Part shown: piece after piece, positions 26,130 to 39,300 of the stretch
Layout: each line of letters begins with the position of its first letter
How positions within the stretch are numbered: the stretch's first letter is position 1
Assembly: GCA_024305405.1 (NCBI GenBank)
Contig: JAKNDB010000107.1
Span: forward strand, 4,386,501 to 4,450,500
DNA: 64,000 nucleotides
Reading direction: 5' to 3'
Origin: Dirofilaria immitis
Lineage: Eukaryota; Nematoda; Chromadorea; Rhabditida; Onchocercidae
The notes under the pieces: model-generated
Databases searched by the model: none
What the model was told of the DNA's origin: nothing
The model's input: the letters and a program-made list of their open reading frames with translations, nothing else
Translations under genes and position numbers: made by a program

Positions 26130-29100
26130 CTAGATTAGAACCTGGGAAATTACCTGATCCTTTAGCAGTTTCTTCAGATCTGCTAAATCTAACTCCAGCT
26201 CTTCAATTCGTTCAATTTTTTCACCATGTGCCTCCAATAAATTTTCATAACGCAATCTTAATGCCTGTAAAATTTTCTTTTGTACTTTTGATTTCCAACA
26301 TACCACCATCAGGACAGGAATGTGCAATTTTCTATGAAATTATCAGTTAGTAATCAATCAAATATAATGGCGTTGGTTACTACCAGGGGTCGTATTATAA
26401 AATCGAGTGAAAGTAATTTTTTCTCCCAAACTTTATCTTCAAACTATTTGACAACTGAACTTCTGGCTTAATAAGGAAAAACTCATTATAGGAGTTAGAA
26501 CGTTCTCTACGACAGATTCATCCTTGAAATGTTGAAGTAATCTTCATGAAAATAAAAACCAAACCTGCAATTCATGTCGAAGTGAATCTACATATTGACT
26601 TTCGGCTTCCATTGATGAAATTTTTCCTTCAAGTGTCGAAATTTGCCGCATAGATTTCTCATATTTGGCTAAAGCATCAGCTAGCTCTATCTTAACAAAA
26701 AATACAAATAAACTGTTAGATGTAGGTGTATATTTTCTAAAGGTAGAATAAGTGAAAGCTTTAATTAACGGGAATTAACTAAAAAATCTTTCCTTGAGTC
26801 TTTACAGTAAATTATTTGCAGATATTCGATTTTCATCTAAGGCTCTAACCCCTATTCTTTGAATTATCCAAAACAGTTTTCGTGCATTAAAAATTTGTAA
26901 TGAAATTTAAAATGAATTACGATGCCGTAGATTACACAATTTTCTTTCAACAAACAAGTCATTAGCTAAATACAAAATTACCTGAAGCGCATGATTTGGT
27001 ATGCTAAGCATAAAAGAACTTCCATTCGGTAGAAATTCTTGTATCTTTTCTTGCTCCATTAAGCGTTCGCCATTTTGCATCTTTAACTGATGCAATTCTT
27101 TTCCAAAACTTCGGAATATTTTCTAGCATCATCTACTTCATTTTGCTAAAAACATTCCACAGAAATTTTTATCTCTTATTTGAGGATTAACTATTAAACT
27201 GTTGAAACGATAACTTAAAATTTTAAATTCATCCCTCCATAAAAACCTTTTTAAATATCATAAAAGTGCTTTCTTTGGTTATATTTCATTAAACGAAATT
27301 TTCATAGATATGACATAATAGCCTTAAATTTCTGAACAGCTTAATGGGAATAAAACAAGTTGTTAAGCAAAAAATAATTTCGAAGAATTTTTTTAAAAGA
27401 TAGCACAATACAATGCAATTTGAAAAACCTAAAAGTTTTAAAATCTATTTAGACAAATAAACAGTCAAGTAAGAAAATAGCGCACTTTTTGCATTATACG
27501 TTTTTCGAATGTATCTGCTTCATCGCTTAATTGTACGTAAACTTTTCCAATTTCATCTTCTTTTTCACTTAGCTTTTTGTTAATTCTTCTATTTTGTGCA
27601 GTAACTTACTTGAATTCATTTCCAATCTTGAAAAAGCTTTTTCCATCATTATTTTATTACGAAAGTTCTATCACTTTTTCAAAAACAATTCATAAAAATT
27701 TTAATGATTAAAAGATTTACCTACATTAAAAATGATAGGTCGAAATGAAACGATCATAATCAGATATCCCACTACTTTATGCTTAATATCAATCGCAACC
27801 GATGATTTTTCTTCTCCAGTAGTACAATTACTTTCTAAAATTCACCCAAAATCCAAAATTGTTCTACGCTATTTTTTCACAAAATTAAACTAACATGGAA
27901 TTTTGTTGCTCAATTTGTCGGGCATGTTTATTAAGCCTTTCTATTGTTGCCAAATCATTTTGTATTCGTTCTCGGAACTAAAAATAAGAAAAAAAGTTTG
28001 ATTCAAATAAAGAAAAACTCGCTACTGTACTTCTGCAGAAATATTCTTTACGCAAAAGAAATGATCGTAAACCCTTCCGATAATTGCGCGAAGAATAAAA
28101 CATATCTTGAAACTAGCAAAATGTGATAGTCCAGATCATCTCATTAGGCCATTTATATCAAACCAATAAAATCCAAAGTCATATTGAAATTTGATATTAG
28201 TTCTTATCGAATATGCCAAATATATAAGTTGTATCAAGTATTTTTCATCAAGTTGTATCAACAGTCTTTCTTACCAACATCTGTAGGGATACAGAGCATC
28301 AAAACAAACAATTCTAGATTCCTATACTCTCCAAATCAAGATTCTGACTAACAAACACCGTATAAATTATATTTGCAATGAATCTGTATACAGTAATTTG
28401 TTAAAAGTTTTGAAAACTGCAAAAACCTCATATATTAGTCCAATTAATACAAACAATGATATCAAATGAAATTTAAATATTTCGCTTCTTTATCTAAGAT
28501 TCCTTGTAATACAATGTTAATCACACATGAGCATTGTTCTCTATTTATTCTCTTACACTTGAAGAATAACCATTCCTATCTTTTCTCCTCTTCAATATTG
28601 ATATATATACACACGCAAAAAAAGAAGACTGGAAAAATAAAATAAAAAGTCGACAAATAGAAATAAATTATTTTCAAATATTAATATTAAGTTCGACAGT
28701 TAATTCAATTAGGAAGAGTATAATATTACCGAAACAAAATTTAAAACACTGCTATTATCCTTAACTATCAATATACTATCAACATTCTTCAGAATCACAT
28801 GGCGATTGCGGTACTTCGGTTTCCGTAATCGAATCCCATTTTATACCGTCAAAAAATGGTTCCTTCTTCACAGTTTCAGCTCCACCGGATTCAACGGAAC
28901 CCAAACGATCCGTTACTTTTACAATCAATAATTTCCTCACAATATTTGCTGCAATTTCCGGGAAATCATCCGGAATTTTATAAGCAGCACTCAAAATTCG
29001 TCGATAAATGAGATATTCAGCTACATCATAGAATGCATGCTTACCGGTAAGCAGTTGATAAATGATAACACCTAAAGCCCAATAATCGCAAGCCTGTTGC

Positions 29101-32100
29101 ACTGGTTCACCCTTCAACACTTCTGGACTGACGAATTGTGGTGTACCAACAAAAGAACTTCGTCGCTTCTGAATCTTCGGTCTATCCGTCTGTGTGTTTG
29201 CTTTTGCACGATCAAGAATCTTAGCAGAACCAAAATCAGAAACAAGGATGTGACCTGTCTCAGAAATTAGAATATTTTCCGGTTTTAGATCACGATGAAT
29301 TATCTTCAGCGAATGCATATGTTCCAATGCTGCGACAATTTCGCAGGTATAAAACCGTGCCAAATTCAAATTAAATTTTCCACCTGACTTCCGCATCAAT
29401 TTCAACAAGTCACCTTTCTTCGCTAGTGTCATTATGATATACAGATTTTCAGTATCTTGAAATGTGCACATGATTTGTGCTAGGAATGGATGCTTTCCAT
29501 CGATATTCGATAATCGTATTAGCGCTTCCTTCTCCCGAAAAATATAGTCGATTTTTCTTTCACGGATTATTTGTTTTTGAAGCAAACTTTCGCTGCCAAT
29601 TCTCTTCCTGTACTTTTTTCCCTAACATGATATACCGTAGAAAATGATCCTTCGCCCAATTCATTTAAAAATATGAAATCTGATCGTGTCCTTAATCCTT
29701 TTGACTTTTCCTCACTTTCCGTTAACCGTTTCGATTCGCTGATGGCATCAGAATGACATGTCATATCTTCAGTATTAATATTTTTGTCGTCCTGCAAACA
29801 GTGAAATTAGAGACGCTTCGGCATAAGCATTTTACTAATAAATGTTTATAATAATTAGAATGCCTCGGCGTCTCCAGGTTCACATTTGCAAAACAACTTT
29901 GACTGAATACCTCAAAATCATAAAACAACAAACGAACCAAGAGACGCCCTCACTCACATTTACCATATGATTTTCATTAATTTCTCACCTTATTCAACAA
30001 TTTAATCTGTCAGTTTGGTTCGAAGTTTATACGCTCATATATGCCGAGCTTAGTGAAAAAGCTTATTTCAATACTCAAAATGAGAATAAAATTACTTTAT
30101 TCATATGGAAGTGTTATAGAGACGTAAGGGCATGGAATTATTTATAGCTGAAAGAAAGTACAAATGAAACTTGGGAGTTCCTCTAGGACAAAAGGTAAAC
30201 AAAAATCATCACTGCTATCATCTATACTAACAAAACTCCATGTCACTCTAGCATCTTCCCCTCCACCCCTACCTGTTCATTAGATTCACTGTTGTTCTTT
30301 TTCATTTCTTCTTTTTCAGCGTCACTCATCCCTTCTCTTCTTCCTGTCTCCCTTTCCCTGTTCAATTTGGAAAACTGTCCTATTCTTCTTGTACTCTATT
30401 TTTGAGTTGTTATTTTTACTCACTGATTCATCACTTGATGATGATATGAACAAAAGAAAACTAAGGATTGACAATGTGTAACTTATTAAAACATTGCACT
30501 TTTTCAACAAAGTGAAAATCTCACCTCCTCATTTTCCTTCTTGAATTTTTCATTTTCAAGTAAAAGATGTCCTGAAAAAATAAAAAGAAAATAAATTATA
30601 GCAACAAATATATTTTGCAAGAATAATAAATATTTATTCATAGCTTCGTGAAATTTGTCTTTGTTTATATATGCATGCTCGCACAAAGCATTTAATTTTT
30701 AGAAATCACATATTCGAATTATTCTATTGAATAAGCATTAAAATTTGGAAATTTTTGGATAAATAATAGAATTTTTGCATTCAAAATGATCTTTACATTT
30801 AAACTAATAATACTTTGCAAACAATAAAATTGTATTAAAAAATATAGAATTTATACCGATAATAAAGTGAAACAATTTTTTAGGATTTTTCTTTCGCTTT
30901 TTTTTCATTCTGAATATCTAATACACCGGAATGTAAGAAATATCCATTGGATAATGTCAAGCAAGAAAGGGTATGTATTGAGAAGTTTTATTCATGTATG
31001 AAAACGCTGAATACTACATGCCTAACATTAGATGAACGAGCATGAGTAATGTGACTAGCGAACTCAAGGATGAAATTTAAAACTTTACTCTAAATCGTGA
31101 GTTTGGTAAGGACCATAACAGTATTTTATCCATTTACGATAGCATAATTTTTACAAACGAATATTCTACCGATCCACAAATAAATACCTTTCTCCAAGTT
31201 AAGTGTACTTATAGATATTTCTTTTTCGCATACAGTTTGTTCGTATTCGTTATCTTTTACCGAAATTTTTTCTTCTAACTGATGTATCGATTCCAGCAAC
31301 GGGGCACTAACTAAATTAGAAATTGTCGGATATGAAATTGAAATATTGGAAACTAAACAAATAATAATACAATAATTTTGAAACAGATTGAATGTAGAAT
31401 TTACCCGTAGCAATCATCTCAGCATTATTCTGTTGTGTTTCCATCATTTCACCAAGTCTCTGAAACAAAAATAATAAATATTAGAAACCGTCATTATTGT
31501 TAATCTTATTGCAAAACAACAATGATTATAATAAGAATATAAAAAGAATTTCAAAAACTATCTGAACAGTAAAAAATCGTTGCTCGCGTAGCAATAATAA
31601 TTATACAATAATACTGTAGTGCTAATTTTCAAAACATTATAACAATAAAATTTTCCAATCTAATTCTATAAATATTGCTGTGATAACATATACAACTTCA
31701 TAATTTTTAATCTTTAAAAAAGTTACAAATTGGATGCGCGAAAAAAATAAACCTTTTCCAGTGAATCTATATAAGCTGTTTGCCGTTCATTTTTCTTTTT
31801 TCCTCTTCGAGATCTGCATTTAGGCCTGTAATAAAACTTGGAAATTTCTGAAAATTTTGAATTTTGAAATAGGAATATCAATTTTTTAATTGTTCGATAT
31901 GGCGATTTGATATAATAATAGATAAAATGATATTGAAGAATAACTGAAACTATTTTTAGAAGCTACAAAAAGCTATGAAAATATAGGGCACTCAATAAAA
32001 TAATGATTAGACGATTAACACGTCGATCCTTTTTCGATAGTTCTAAAATTAACGTCTTTGGCTTAGATAGTTAAATTTCGCACAAATTATTATTGCAAGA

Positions 32101-35100
32101 GAATCTAACAAAAATCTCTTTACAAGATTTATGAATAAAAAGACGAAGAACCACCTAGAGTGATTTCTTCGATACTCTTTGATGACATTTCTTCTTGCTT
32201 TACTTTGATCGAAACTTCCTCAAAGGCAGTTTCTAATCTCTGAAAGAAAACAAAACGAAAGTAACTCTAATCATTTTATCTCTGAAATCTTGGAGATTTC
32301 TCTGCGAATGATTTTTATCAATTGATTAATATCCAAAAGCACCTATTGTCTAAGGAAGGAATGCAACTTGAGAAATTTTGAATTTTATTACCTTTTAATA
32401 AGAAATCGTTAAGGTGTCGTTAAGATCAGCAACTATTTTTAAGTATCCAAAGCGCAATTCTCTCAGTAGAAGAATTACCACTAATAACTTTGGAGAATTA
32501 GACGAGCCAAAAATTTAGAACATGCAAAAATCCATGTTACCCTTAATTTTTCGTTAGCTAATTCCCGGCTTGCTTGTGACTGCTGGACGTCTGCCAATAG
32601 TTTGCTAATTTTATCATCCTTTTTCTTCAAATCATTTGTTAAACTTTCATTCAACATTTTTAATTCTGCCAAATCCAATTCCAGAGATTTTATCACGGCT
32701 GAAAAGTTACTATTAGTTCTAAGCTGACAAAGAAGCAGAGAAGAAATACGCAAAATTTACCTCGTAATTTTGTAATTTCTGCTGCAAGACCTCGTGCTTC
32801 TTCACGAGCAAGATCTCGACTAGTTTCAGCCTCGGTGCTTTTTTTGCTAATTGCTCTTGTTCAGCGAGATTGGCTCTAAGTCTCTTCAGCTCCTTCGATA
32901 ATTTTCCGTTCATCTCAGCTAGTTTTTCACCTGCATTTGAATTCACTGTCATTAAAGCTCGGAAAATTATATTCGCCATAATTCCATTCACTATTCCAAG
33001 AAAATCCAAGAATAAAATTCATGCCAACATTAACCAACAGAAAGCTTACCTTCCTGCAAAAGATCTGCTAATTTCGTTTCCTTCTCGTTTAATTTCTTCA
33101 GAAGTCTTGCTTCTGCTGTACTAAAAATATTTTCATCAATAAGAACTTTTGAATGTGACAAAATTTTTCGAAAAATTACAAGACTTTCAAAAGCACCTTT
33201 GCTGTGTTCGCATTGCTTTAAAGGCAAGTAGTTCTTTAGATTTTGCTTCTAGTCTCTGATTCTGAAATTGAAGATCACGAATTCGCCTTTCCTGGTACTG
33301 AATTTGTGTCCTTAAATGAGCTATTTCAGCACTGGTTGGTTGCAAATCACTATTGTCTTCCTGTTTTGCCTATAAAATCAGCAAATATTAAAATCATTTA
33401 GATTTTTAAAAAGGAAAGAGCTGATAATTGCTGTCTTATGTGTTTTGAAGAAGACATGCAAATCTCTCGGATATATAATAGCTCCATATTTTTACATAAT
33501 TCCTATGCCGAAAGTTTAACATACCACTATTACTGATGTGATATCCATGAAAAATTCAGTGTGTGCAGTGACACAATTCACCGACATAGGCTACATGATT
33601 TTAAGAAATGAGACTTAGAAACAAACCATATCTTAATTTCAAGATAGCTCGATAATTATCGTACAACTTTTTTTAGGAAGCCAGAGAAAATATTATAATT
33701 AAAAACATTTTACTATTTCTCAATATATCCTTAATATTATTTGTAACCTACGCTTAGAATATGAATTAAAAATGGACTTCACCGAATAATTCGACATTCA
33801 TCCGCATTGCAAGCAATGTTTATAAAAAAATGTTTAAAAATAACTACATAAAAATGCATAACAACAACAATTACTTGTTCGTGAGTTTCTATTGTTGACG
33901 CATCCGGCAATAAAACAGTAAGAGTTTTTGGCGGTACACTGCTTGCCATAGAACTACAATCATTAAGGGTCATATACATTTTTCTTTTAAGAAACCAATT
34001 TCTACTAGATATATTTTAATTTGAATAACCTGACAAATCTAGCAATCGATAATTCTGAAAAAAAAAAAAGAAAAACAAAAATCAAACGTACATACCATGA
34101 ATCGCTGTGACGAAGAACTTCAAAATCACTTGATATTAGTGTTAAAGTATCATCATGATGCTTGTTATTCTCATGAGATGAATTCTCCGCAACAAAATGC
34201 TTATTGTCTTGCTAAAAATTTAATTACAACAGCAGTGATTTATGAGACAAAAATCGAATAACAAAATTAAAATCATCGTCCAGCATTAAAAAGCGATTTT
34301 CCCATTGCAGCAACGCATTATTACAACTACTACGCAATAACAGGTAAGCTGAAACTAAACAGGAGTCTTGCTATTATTCTCAGCCAATGCTCATTTCAAC
34401 TCTGTGATAAATTCAGCAATTTCGGTTTGATTAAGAAAAAAAACTTTTCGAGTAAGTTCTTATAATGCAAATCATCAAAAATAATGTTAAAACAGTGCTA
34501 ATGACACTTTTCAATCCATCCTACCTCCAATAGCTCTGAATCCTTATGCTTCTCGACATTATTTGAATGAGGGATATCCTGCTCCTCATTGCATACCAAC
34601 TCTTCTTCTGGAGAATTCTGTAAAAAGTCATAAATAGTTACAGAAAATTTCGAAATTATATGATTATCAATACATCGTTTAGTAATCAATAAAGATTTCG
34701 GTGAGACTAATCTTGTTGAATCTATTTTTTTAAATTAATCCGTTAATTGAGACAATTTTTGATTATCCCATTAATCATCACTATCTAAAATTAATAATTC
34801 TTAAATGTTCTCTCTTAAATAATCCATGACCATCAATCGATGCAGATCTTCAAATATAATCAAACCAGAATAATGAAATGCTGAGGATACCAACTTATTT
34901 CAAAACATGTTTTTTGAAATGCGAGATAAAAAAATCTCGCAATATTACAGAATACCTATTTCCACAATTATTTCATACGCTCTTACCGAAGACGGCGAAT
35001 GCGGTAACAGTCCAGCATGGTGACTGTCACGAATAGGATTAGGTTCTGAATCGACCACTTCAATGCCCTAGAAATAATAGCACGCATTTCTGATATCGTA

Positions 35101-36542
35101 AATCATTTTGATCTGAATCAATTCAACAAAAAATAAGCATCGCATTAAACTGAGTTGCTGAACCCACTGAGACATCATTTCGGAAAGTCTACATTTTTGG
35201 TTTCCTCAACAGTATGTACAATATTCTGAACCTCAAAAATCGATACAAATTCGTTTTTGTATTCTCAAAATATCTCCTTTAAAGCGGTAAATAAATTTAA
35301 GATTTTCATTACAGAACTTCTAATACTAATATCATTAAGTAAAATTTATACCATCAAATTCGATAATACATAGTCAAATTCATGATACATATATAAGAGC
35401 AAGATGGAATAATTACTGAAGTTCCATCGTATATAGGAATGCACGAGGAATTAGCTTCATTCCATTCTTTATGATGACCTGATTGATTCTCTTGTTCTAG
35501 CGCTTGATCTACGGAAGTATTAACTAAATCACTTGCATCTTCATCGTTTTCAATCTAAACTTCAGCATTCGTTCAAATAACAGTGATAATAAAATAATCA
35601 GCAAAATCACAAAAACTTAAAAATCAAATAAATTTTGTAATAATACAAATGAGAAGTTTCATGAATAACACCTAACAATGAATTCTTAATGCATAATAAT
35701 GTTTCATAATATTTAGCATTACTAGCAATATTGTATTCAAATCTAGTTTGTAGCAAAAAAATCTCTAATTGGTTGGCAAATTAGCGTTTTTCTTAGCTGG
35801 AGATTAAGAATAAATAATTAGTATTCCTGACAAATAAGAAGTTTTAATCACGATCATCTGAAGTATTTCTGTATTCCTTTCCTCATTATGACTTCGGTAG
35901 CGTTAACAAGAATCAAATTAATAAAAAGGTTTATAATATGCTTTAATTCATGAAATACTCAAGCTATCGATAAGTTTCAAAATTTACAGACCAATTTTAT
36001 AAATAATAATGTTAATGCATATTCTGACTTTAACAAAAACTCATTCACAGTGTTTCATTTTTGGATTAAGCTATGCCTTCTACATTTTCTGAGGACTAAG
36101 TTAAAAATCAAGTTAAAAAAGATTATGTTAAAAAGAAAAAAATTAATATCAGAATAAGAGAAATACTACATCAGCAAATATCTTCAAATATAATAGTTTT
36201 TTCTTTTTCTAATATCAATCCAGTAATTTCTATTCCTACTCAGCCTAACTTTGCCCATAACTTTTTCCTCATGTATACAAGGAAAAATAAATACAAATGC
36301 ACAAAAATATTGTAAATGTTATAATTTATCACATTTCAAAGAAAATATATAAAATATTGCAAATCCAATAAAAACTCAGCAAAAAACACTTCCGATAATC
36401 ATTTGAATAATATAAAAATGAGAGGAAAAGAAAACGAACTAACTTCATCTTCCGGTGTAATATCGAGTACGGAATCGATACGTTTCTGCGCTGTTTTCAG
36501 AGCATTTTTCGCTAATTCATTAGCCCAATTAAAATTCATCAT
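26130..36542 (-). CDS. TMF1: TMF1 homologue, Golgi coiled-coil protein, 21 exons
   Basis: TMF1 (ARA160) is a coiled-coil golgin that binds Rab6 and tethers vesicles. Exons: 36444-36542, 35417-35554, 34987-35067, 34525-34617, 34096-34211, 33875-33953, 33197-33369, 33050-33120, 32761-32930, 32541-32698, 32155-32239, 31753-31825, 31405-31459, 31188-31310, 30525-30571, 27891-27977, 27776-27834, 27486-27667, 26982-27145, 26565-26690 and 26130-26264. The start MMNFNWANELAKNALKTAQK then RIDSVLDI matches the TMF1 N-terminal signature. A long acidic, Ser-rich region precedes heptad coiled coils. The last exon (ALRLRYENLLEAHGEK, then EELELDLADLKKLLKDQ) is the conserved TMF C-terminal domain. Five exons lack one base in an A run: near 32839-32845, 31790-31801, 27832-27834, 27574-27578 and 27099-27102. 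With those added the model is about 772 aa, against about 1090 in human. The intron 27978-30524 contains a kinase gene. Confidence 0.9.
28779..30329 (-). CDS. PDK1-like AGC kinase without PH domain, nested in a TMF1 intron
   Basis: Serine/threonine kinase of the 3-phosphoinositide-dependent kinase 1 family, which phosphorylates AGC-kinase activation loops. Exon 1 is 30273-30329 (MSDAEKEEMKKNNSESNEQ, phase 0) and exon 2 is 28779-29791. Visible motifs: glycine loop GEGSFSTVYHV, the lysine in AAKV, HRDLKPEN, DFGSAK, the PDK1-type activation segment RRSSFVGTPQFVSPEVL, and CDYWALGVIIYQLL. The chain stops soon after the kinase domain (SPCDSEEC), so the PH domain of classical PDK1 is absent. This resembles the PH-less PDK1-like kinases known in nematodes. 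Just after AAKVCFK the frame breaks: one A is missing in the run around 29570-29578. With it restored the chain is 356 aa and runs on into IIRERKIDYIFREKE. Whether the gene is active cannot be judged here. Confidence 0.92.
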
Positions 36543-37220
36543 CCATTAAATTTGAACTTATTTCCACTTCCACTTCTACCACATTAAAATGAAAACAGAG
36601 CAACGTCTATTATACAGATAGATATTAACCTCTGCAAAAATAAAAATTATTTGAACGTTTGAATGAGTACCATACAATTACGATGCCTATTTTCCGACAA
36701 TATACATACAAATCAAATCCAGCAAAATCTAATCCAAAATTTCGCTTCTTTTTGAACGCATATATACAAATTAAAATTCAAGAAAATGATCAAAAGTGTT
36801 ATTCGGGATTTGATCATGTTTTTCAATTTAAGATCGTTGCGTGTTACGCACCAGAATGTTTGCAACATTAATATTAATTAACTAAAAAATCCAATTAACT
36901 CTATAACTCATCATTTGACCTCTCATGAAAACGTAAATAAGCATAAAATACCAAAAACAAAAACAAATAAAGAATTCGAAGGAAAAATATGTCGACATAG
37001 CTGTATGCAAGAAATCGTTTTAAAAATAGTAATCCAGTTCTTACAGCCCTCTGTTTTTCCCCATTTCCAAACTTCTTAGTTAGTAAAATTGTCTATTTAA
37101 TTTTTTAGGAAAATTTAAAAAGGAAATTTTAGCTATATATAATCATTAATCACAACATTTTATGCATACATTTTATTAATGAAATTTGCTATTTAAGCAA
37201 TTTTTAGATGCTCACACTAG
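36543..37220. other. Spacer between TMF1 start and tRNA-Asn
   Basis: Upstream side of TMF1, presumably holding its promoter. The plus-strand open frame 36659-36871 has no supporting features. No recognisable motif. Confidence 0.5.
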
Positions 37221-37223
37221 GCT

Positions 37224-37290
<67 letters not shown>

Positions 37291-37294
37291 AGCG
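37221..37294 (+). tRNA. tRNA-Asn (anticodon GTT)
   Basis: Full cloverleaf. The acceptor stem GCTTCCG pairs with CGGGAGC at the 3' end (one G-T pair), discriminator G. The D arm is GGCGCAATCGGTTAGCGC. The anticodon arm is TTCGG-CTGTTAA-CCGAA, with GTT in the loop. The T arm is GGTGG-TTCAAGC-CCACC. There is no intron. Internal A and B boxes are present for RNA polymerase III. The nearest T run downstream is a T4 at about 37358, so the terminator is not immediate. Confidence 0.97.
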
Positions 37295-39300
37295 GAACAC
37301 AGATTATAGTTTGGAGATGTTGGATATCGGGCGTCTTTGCTTGCTCCCTCCTCTGCTTTTCCATATCCGCGAACCTTTTCATCAGCCAATTACTTTGCTC
37401 AACTATTTAGTAAATTAAGTTTCTTTATTTCGATAATCGATTTTCTACTAATGATTTGCTAAGCATGAATTAGGCATTAATTTTTCTATCAAATGTATAA
37501 TAGTTAGACAAAAAAAAGAACTCTTTTTTTGAATTAAACATTGGACTTCATTCTCTGAATTAAAACTAATTTATGGAAAAATAATTAAATACTTCTTTCG
37601 CATATTACTTAATTAAATTGAAATTTTGTTATATCAAAAATTAGTTATATAATAATAAAGTATTATCAATTTTGTGGCATAAAAAATTTTCAATTGCAAT
37701 AATTCGCAAAAATATGACTTATAAAAAGTATTAGTTGTTACTTATTATTTTCATTATTATGCTATGGAACCTAAATTGCGATATTTTTTTGGACCAAAGT
37801 CATTTCTATTTTTTTGGGCTTATGATTCGAGATATATCGTTATCTTTTTTCACAATTCTTCTGAAAAATAATTGAAATGTTACCTAGTTTAGCGCTGAAT
37901 TATGTTCCATATTTCCAGGAATCTAAAAACATCAAATATTTAAAAGTATAGCATCACAAAATGTAATGGCATAAAAAAATACAAAAGAAAAAAAAGGAAA
38001 AAGAAAAGAAATGGATTAATTGTACGAACAATTACCAAAATTTCAAAATTTGGAAAAAAATTCTTTCAATAGAGAATAAAATTATAAGATAAACATATTT
38101 AATTGAAAGAAGAAATACTTCGAATCGTTTATTTTAAAATATTTCGATTGCCTTTAGACAATATGCCTTGCTTTTACATTTTATTCGTCAAATCTGACAG
38201 TGCTGTTTAGTATTACGAGAAAATAATGAAATTGTTGAAATATGAAATAAACAAGTGAAGCGATCTGTTTATAGATACTTTACAACTTTTACTTTTCAAA
38301 AATTAGGAGATTATGTCGAAAGATGAGACTAATTAATTAAAATTGCAATAGTAAGCTAACCATAATGCTTTTGCTATTCCAGTGATTTTAATTTTAAATC
38401 ATTCCTTCACATCGATATAATCATCTGTTGAAGAATGTAATACACTCCTAACAATTTTAGTTAAATTGTGAAAATATTGCTAGCAGAGCTATTAGAGACC
38501 CTAGATACATGATAATATTAAAATGAACTGCGGTCAATTGACTTCTGATAATTTTCGATGCACCAAATTCCCGAAAAAGGAAAAATCTACCATGATTTAA
38601 GCCAAGCTTAAATTTCTTTAAACGTACATGCTAAATTAACGAAAGACTCACATTATCTTTAAAAAAGTTAAATTCAAGGAAAAAGATTGTTTATTTCAAA
38701 TATTCAAGTCCATATTGAGTACTTTGATGTGAATATATAAAATAATATTTGTAATTTATTTACAAATCTCATTTTAATATATATGGAATAATATTTGTAA
38801 TTTATTTTCTTCTCAAAATAATATTTGTAATTTATTTACAAATCTCATTTTAATATATATAGAGCACAATTATACATACAGATAATAAACAATAAACAGC
38901 TCAAAAAAACGCAAAGTAAATTGAGATTTAACAAAGCAAAAAATATTTAACAAAAAAATATTAAGAAAATCAGAACATAAAACTAACAAAAATTTAAAAC
39001 TATCTGTATCATTTTATCTCCAGCTACTTTTTTCAAAATTATTGTCACATTAATACCTAATGAACCAAATTCTTTTAAGTATTGTTGTATTGAGTGAATA
39101 GCTCCGCTTTATAAGTTTAGCATTCTTAAAATTGTTTGAGAATCAAAAATATGAGCCATTACCAAGAAGAAAAAAATCAAAATAGTATGAAATATAGCAA
39201 ATAAAAGGTTTAATCGCATTTCTGCATTTCTTTGCATGTATAGATGAATTTATGAGAAAGATAAATTTATCAAAATATCTGTTATAAGAATTTATAACTA
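37295..39300. other. Spacer downstream of tRNA-Asn and of MSH4
   Basis: AT-rich, no coding exon seen. It contains the tandem repeat at about 38740-38860. The right end should include the MSH4 3' UTR. Confidence 0.55.
38740..38860. repeat. Tandem repeat AATAATATTTGTAATTTATT
   Basis: The block AATAATATTTGTAATTTATT plus TACAAATCTCATTTTAATAT occurs at about 38740-38783 and again at about 38818-38860. A truncated copy of its first part lies between them (about 38788-38807). Confidence 0.8.

Noticed and set aside
29560..29590. Programmed ribosomal frameshift in the kinase
   Set aside because: The break is a lost base in an A run, with no slippery heptamer plus structure that I can see. Similar breaks occur in every other gene of the window, so consensus error is simpler.
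37186..37410. 74-aa plus-strand frame
   Set aside because: It overlaps the tRNA-Asn gene. The frame is incidental.
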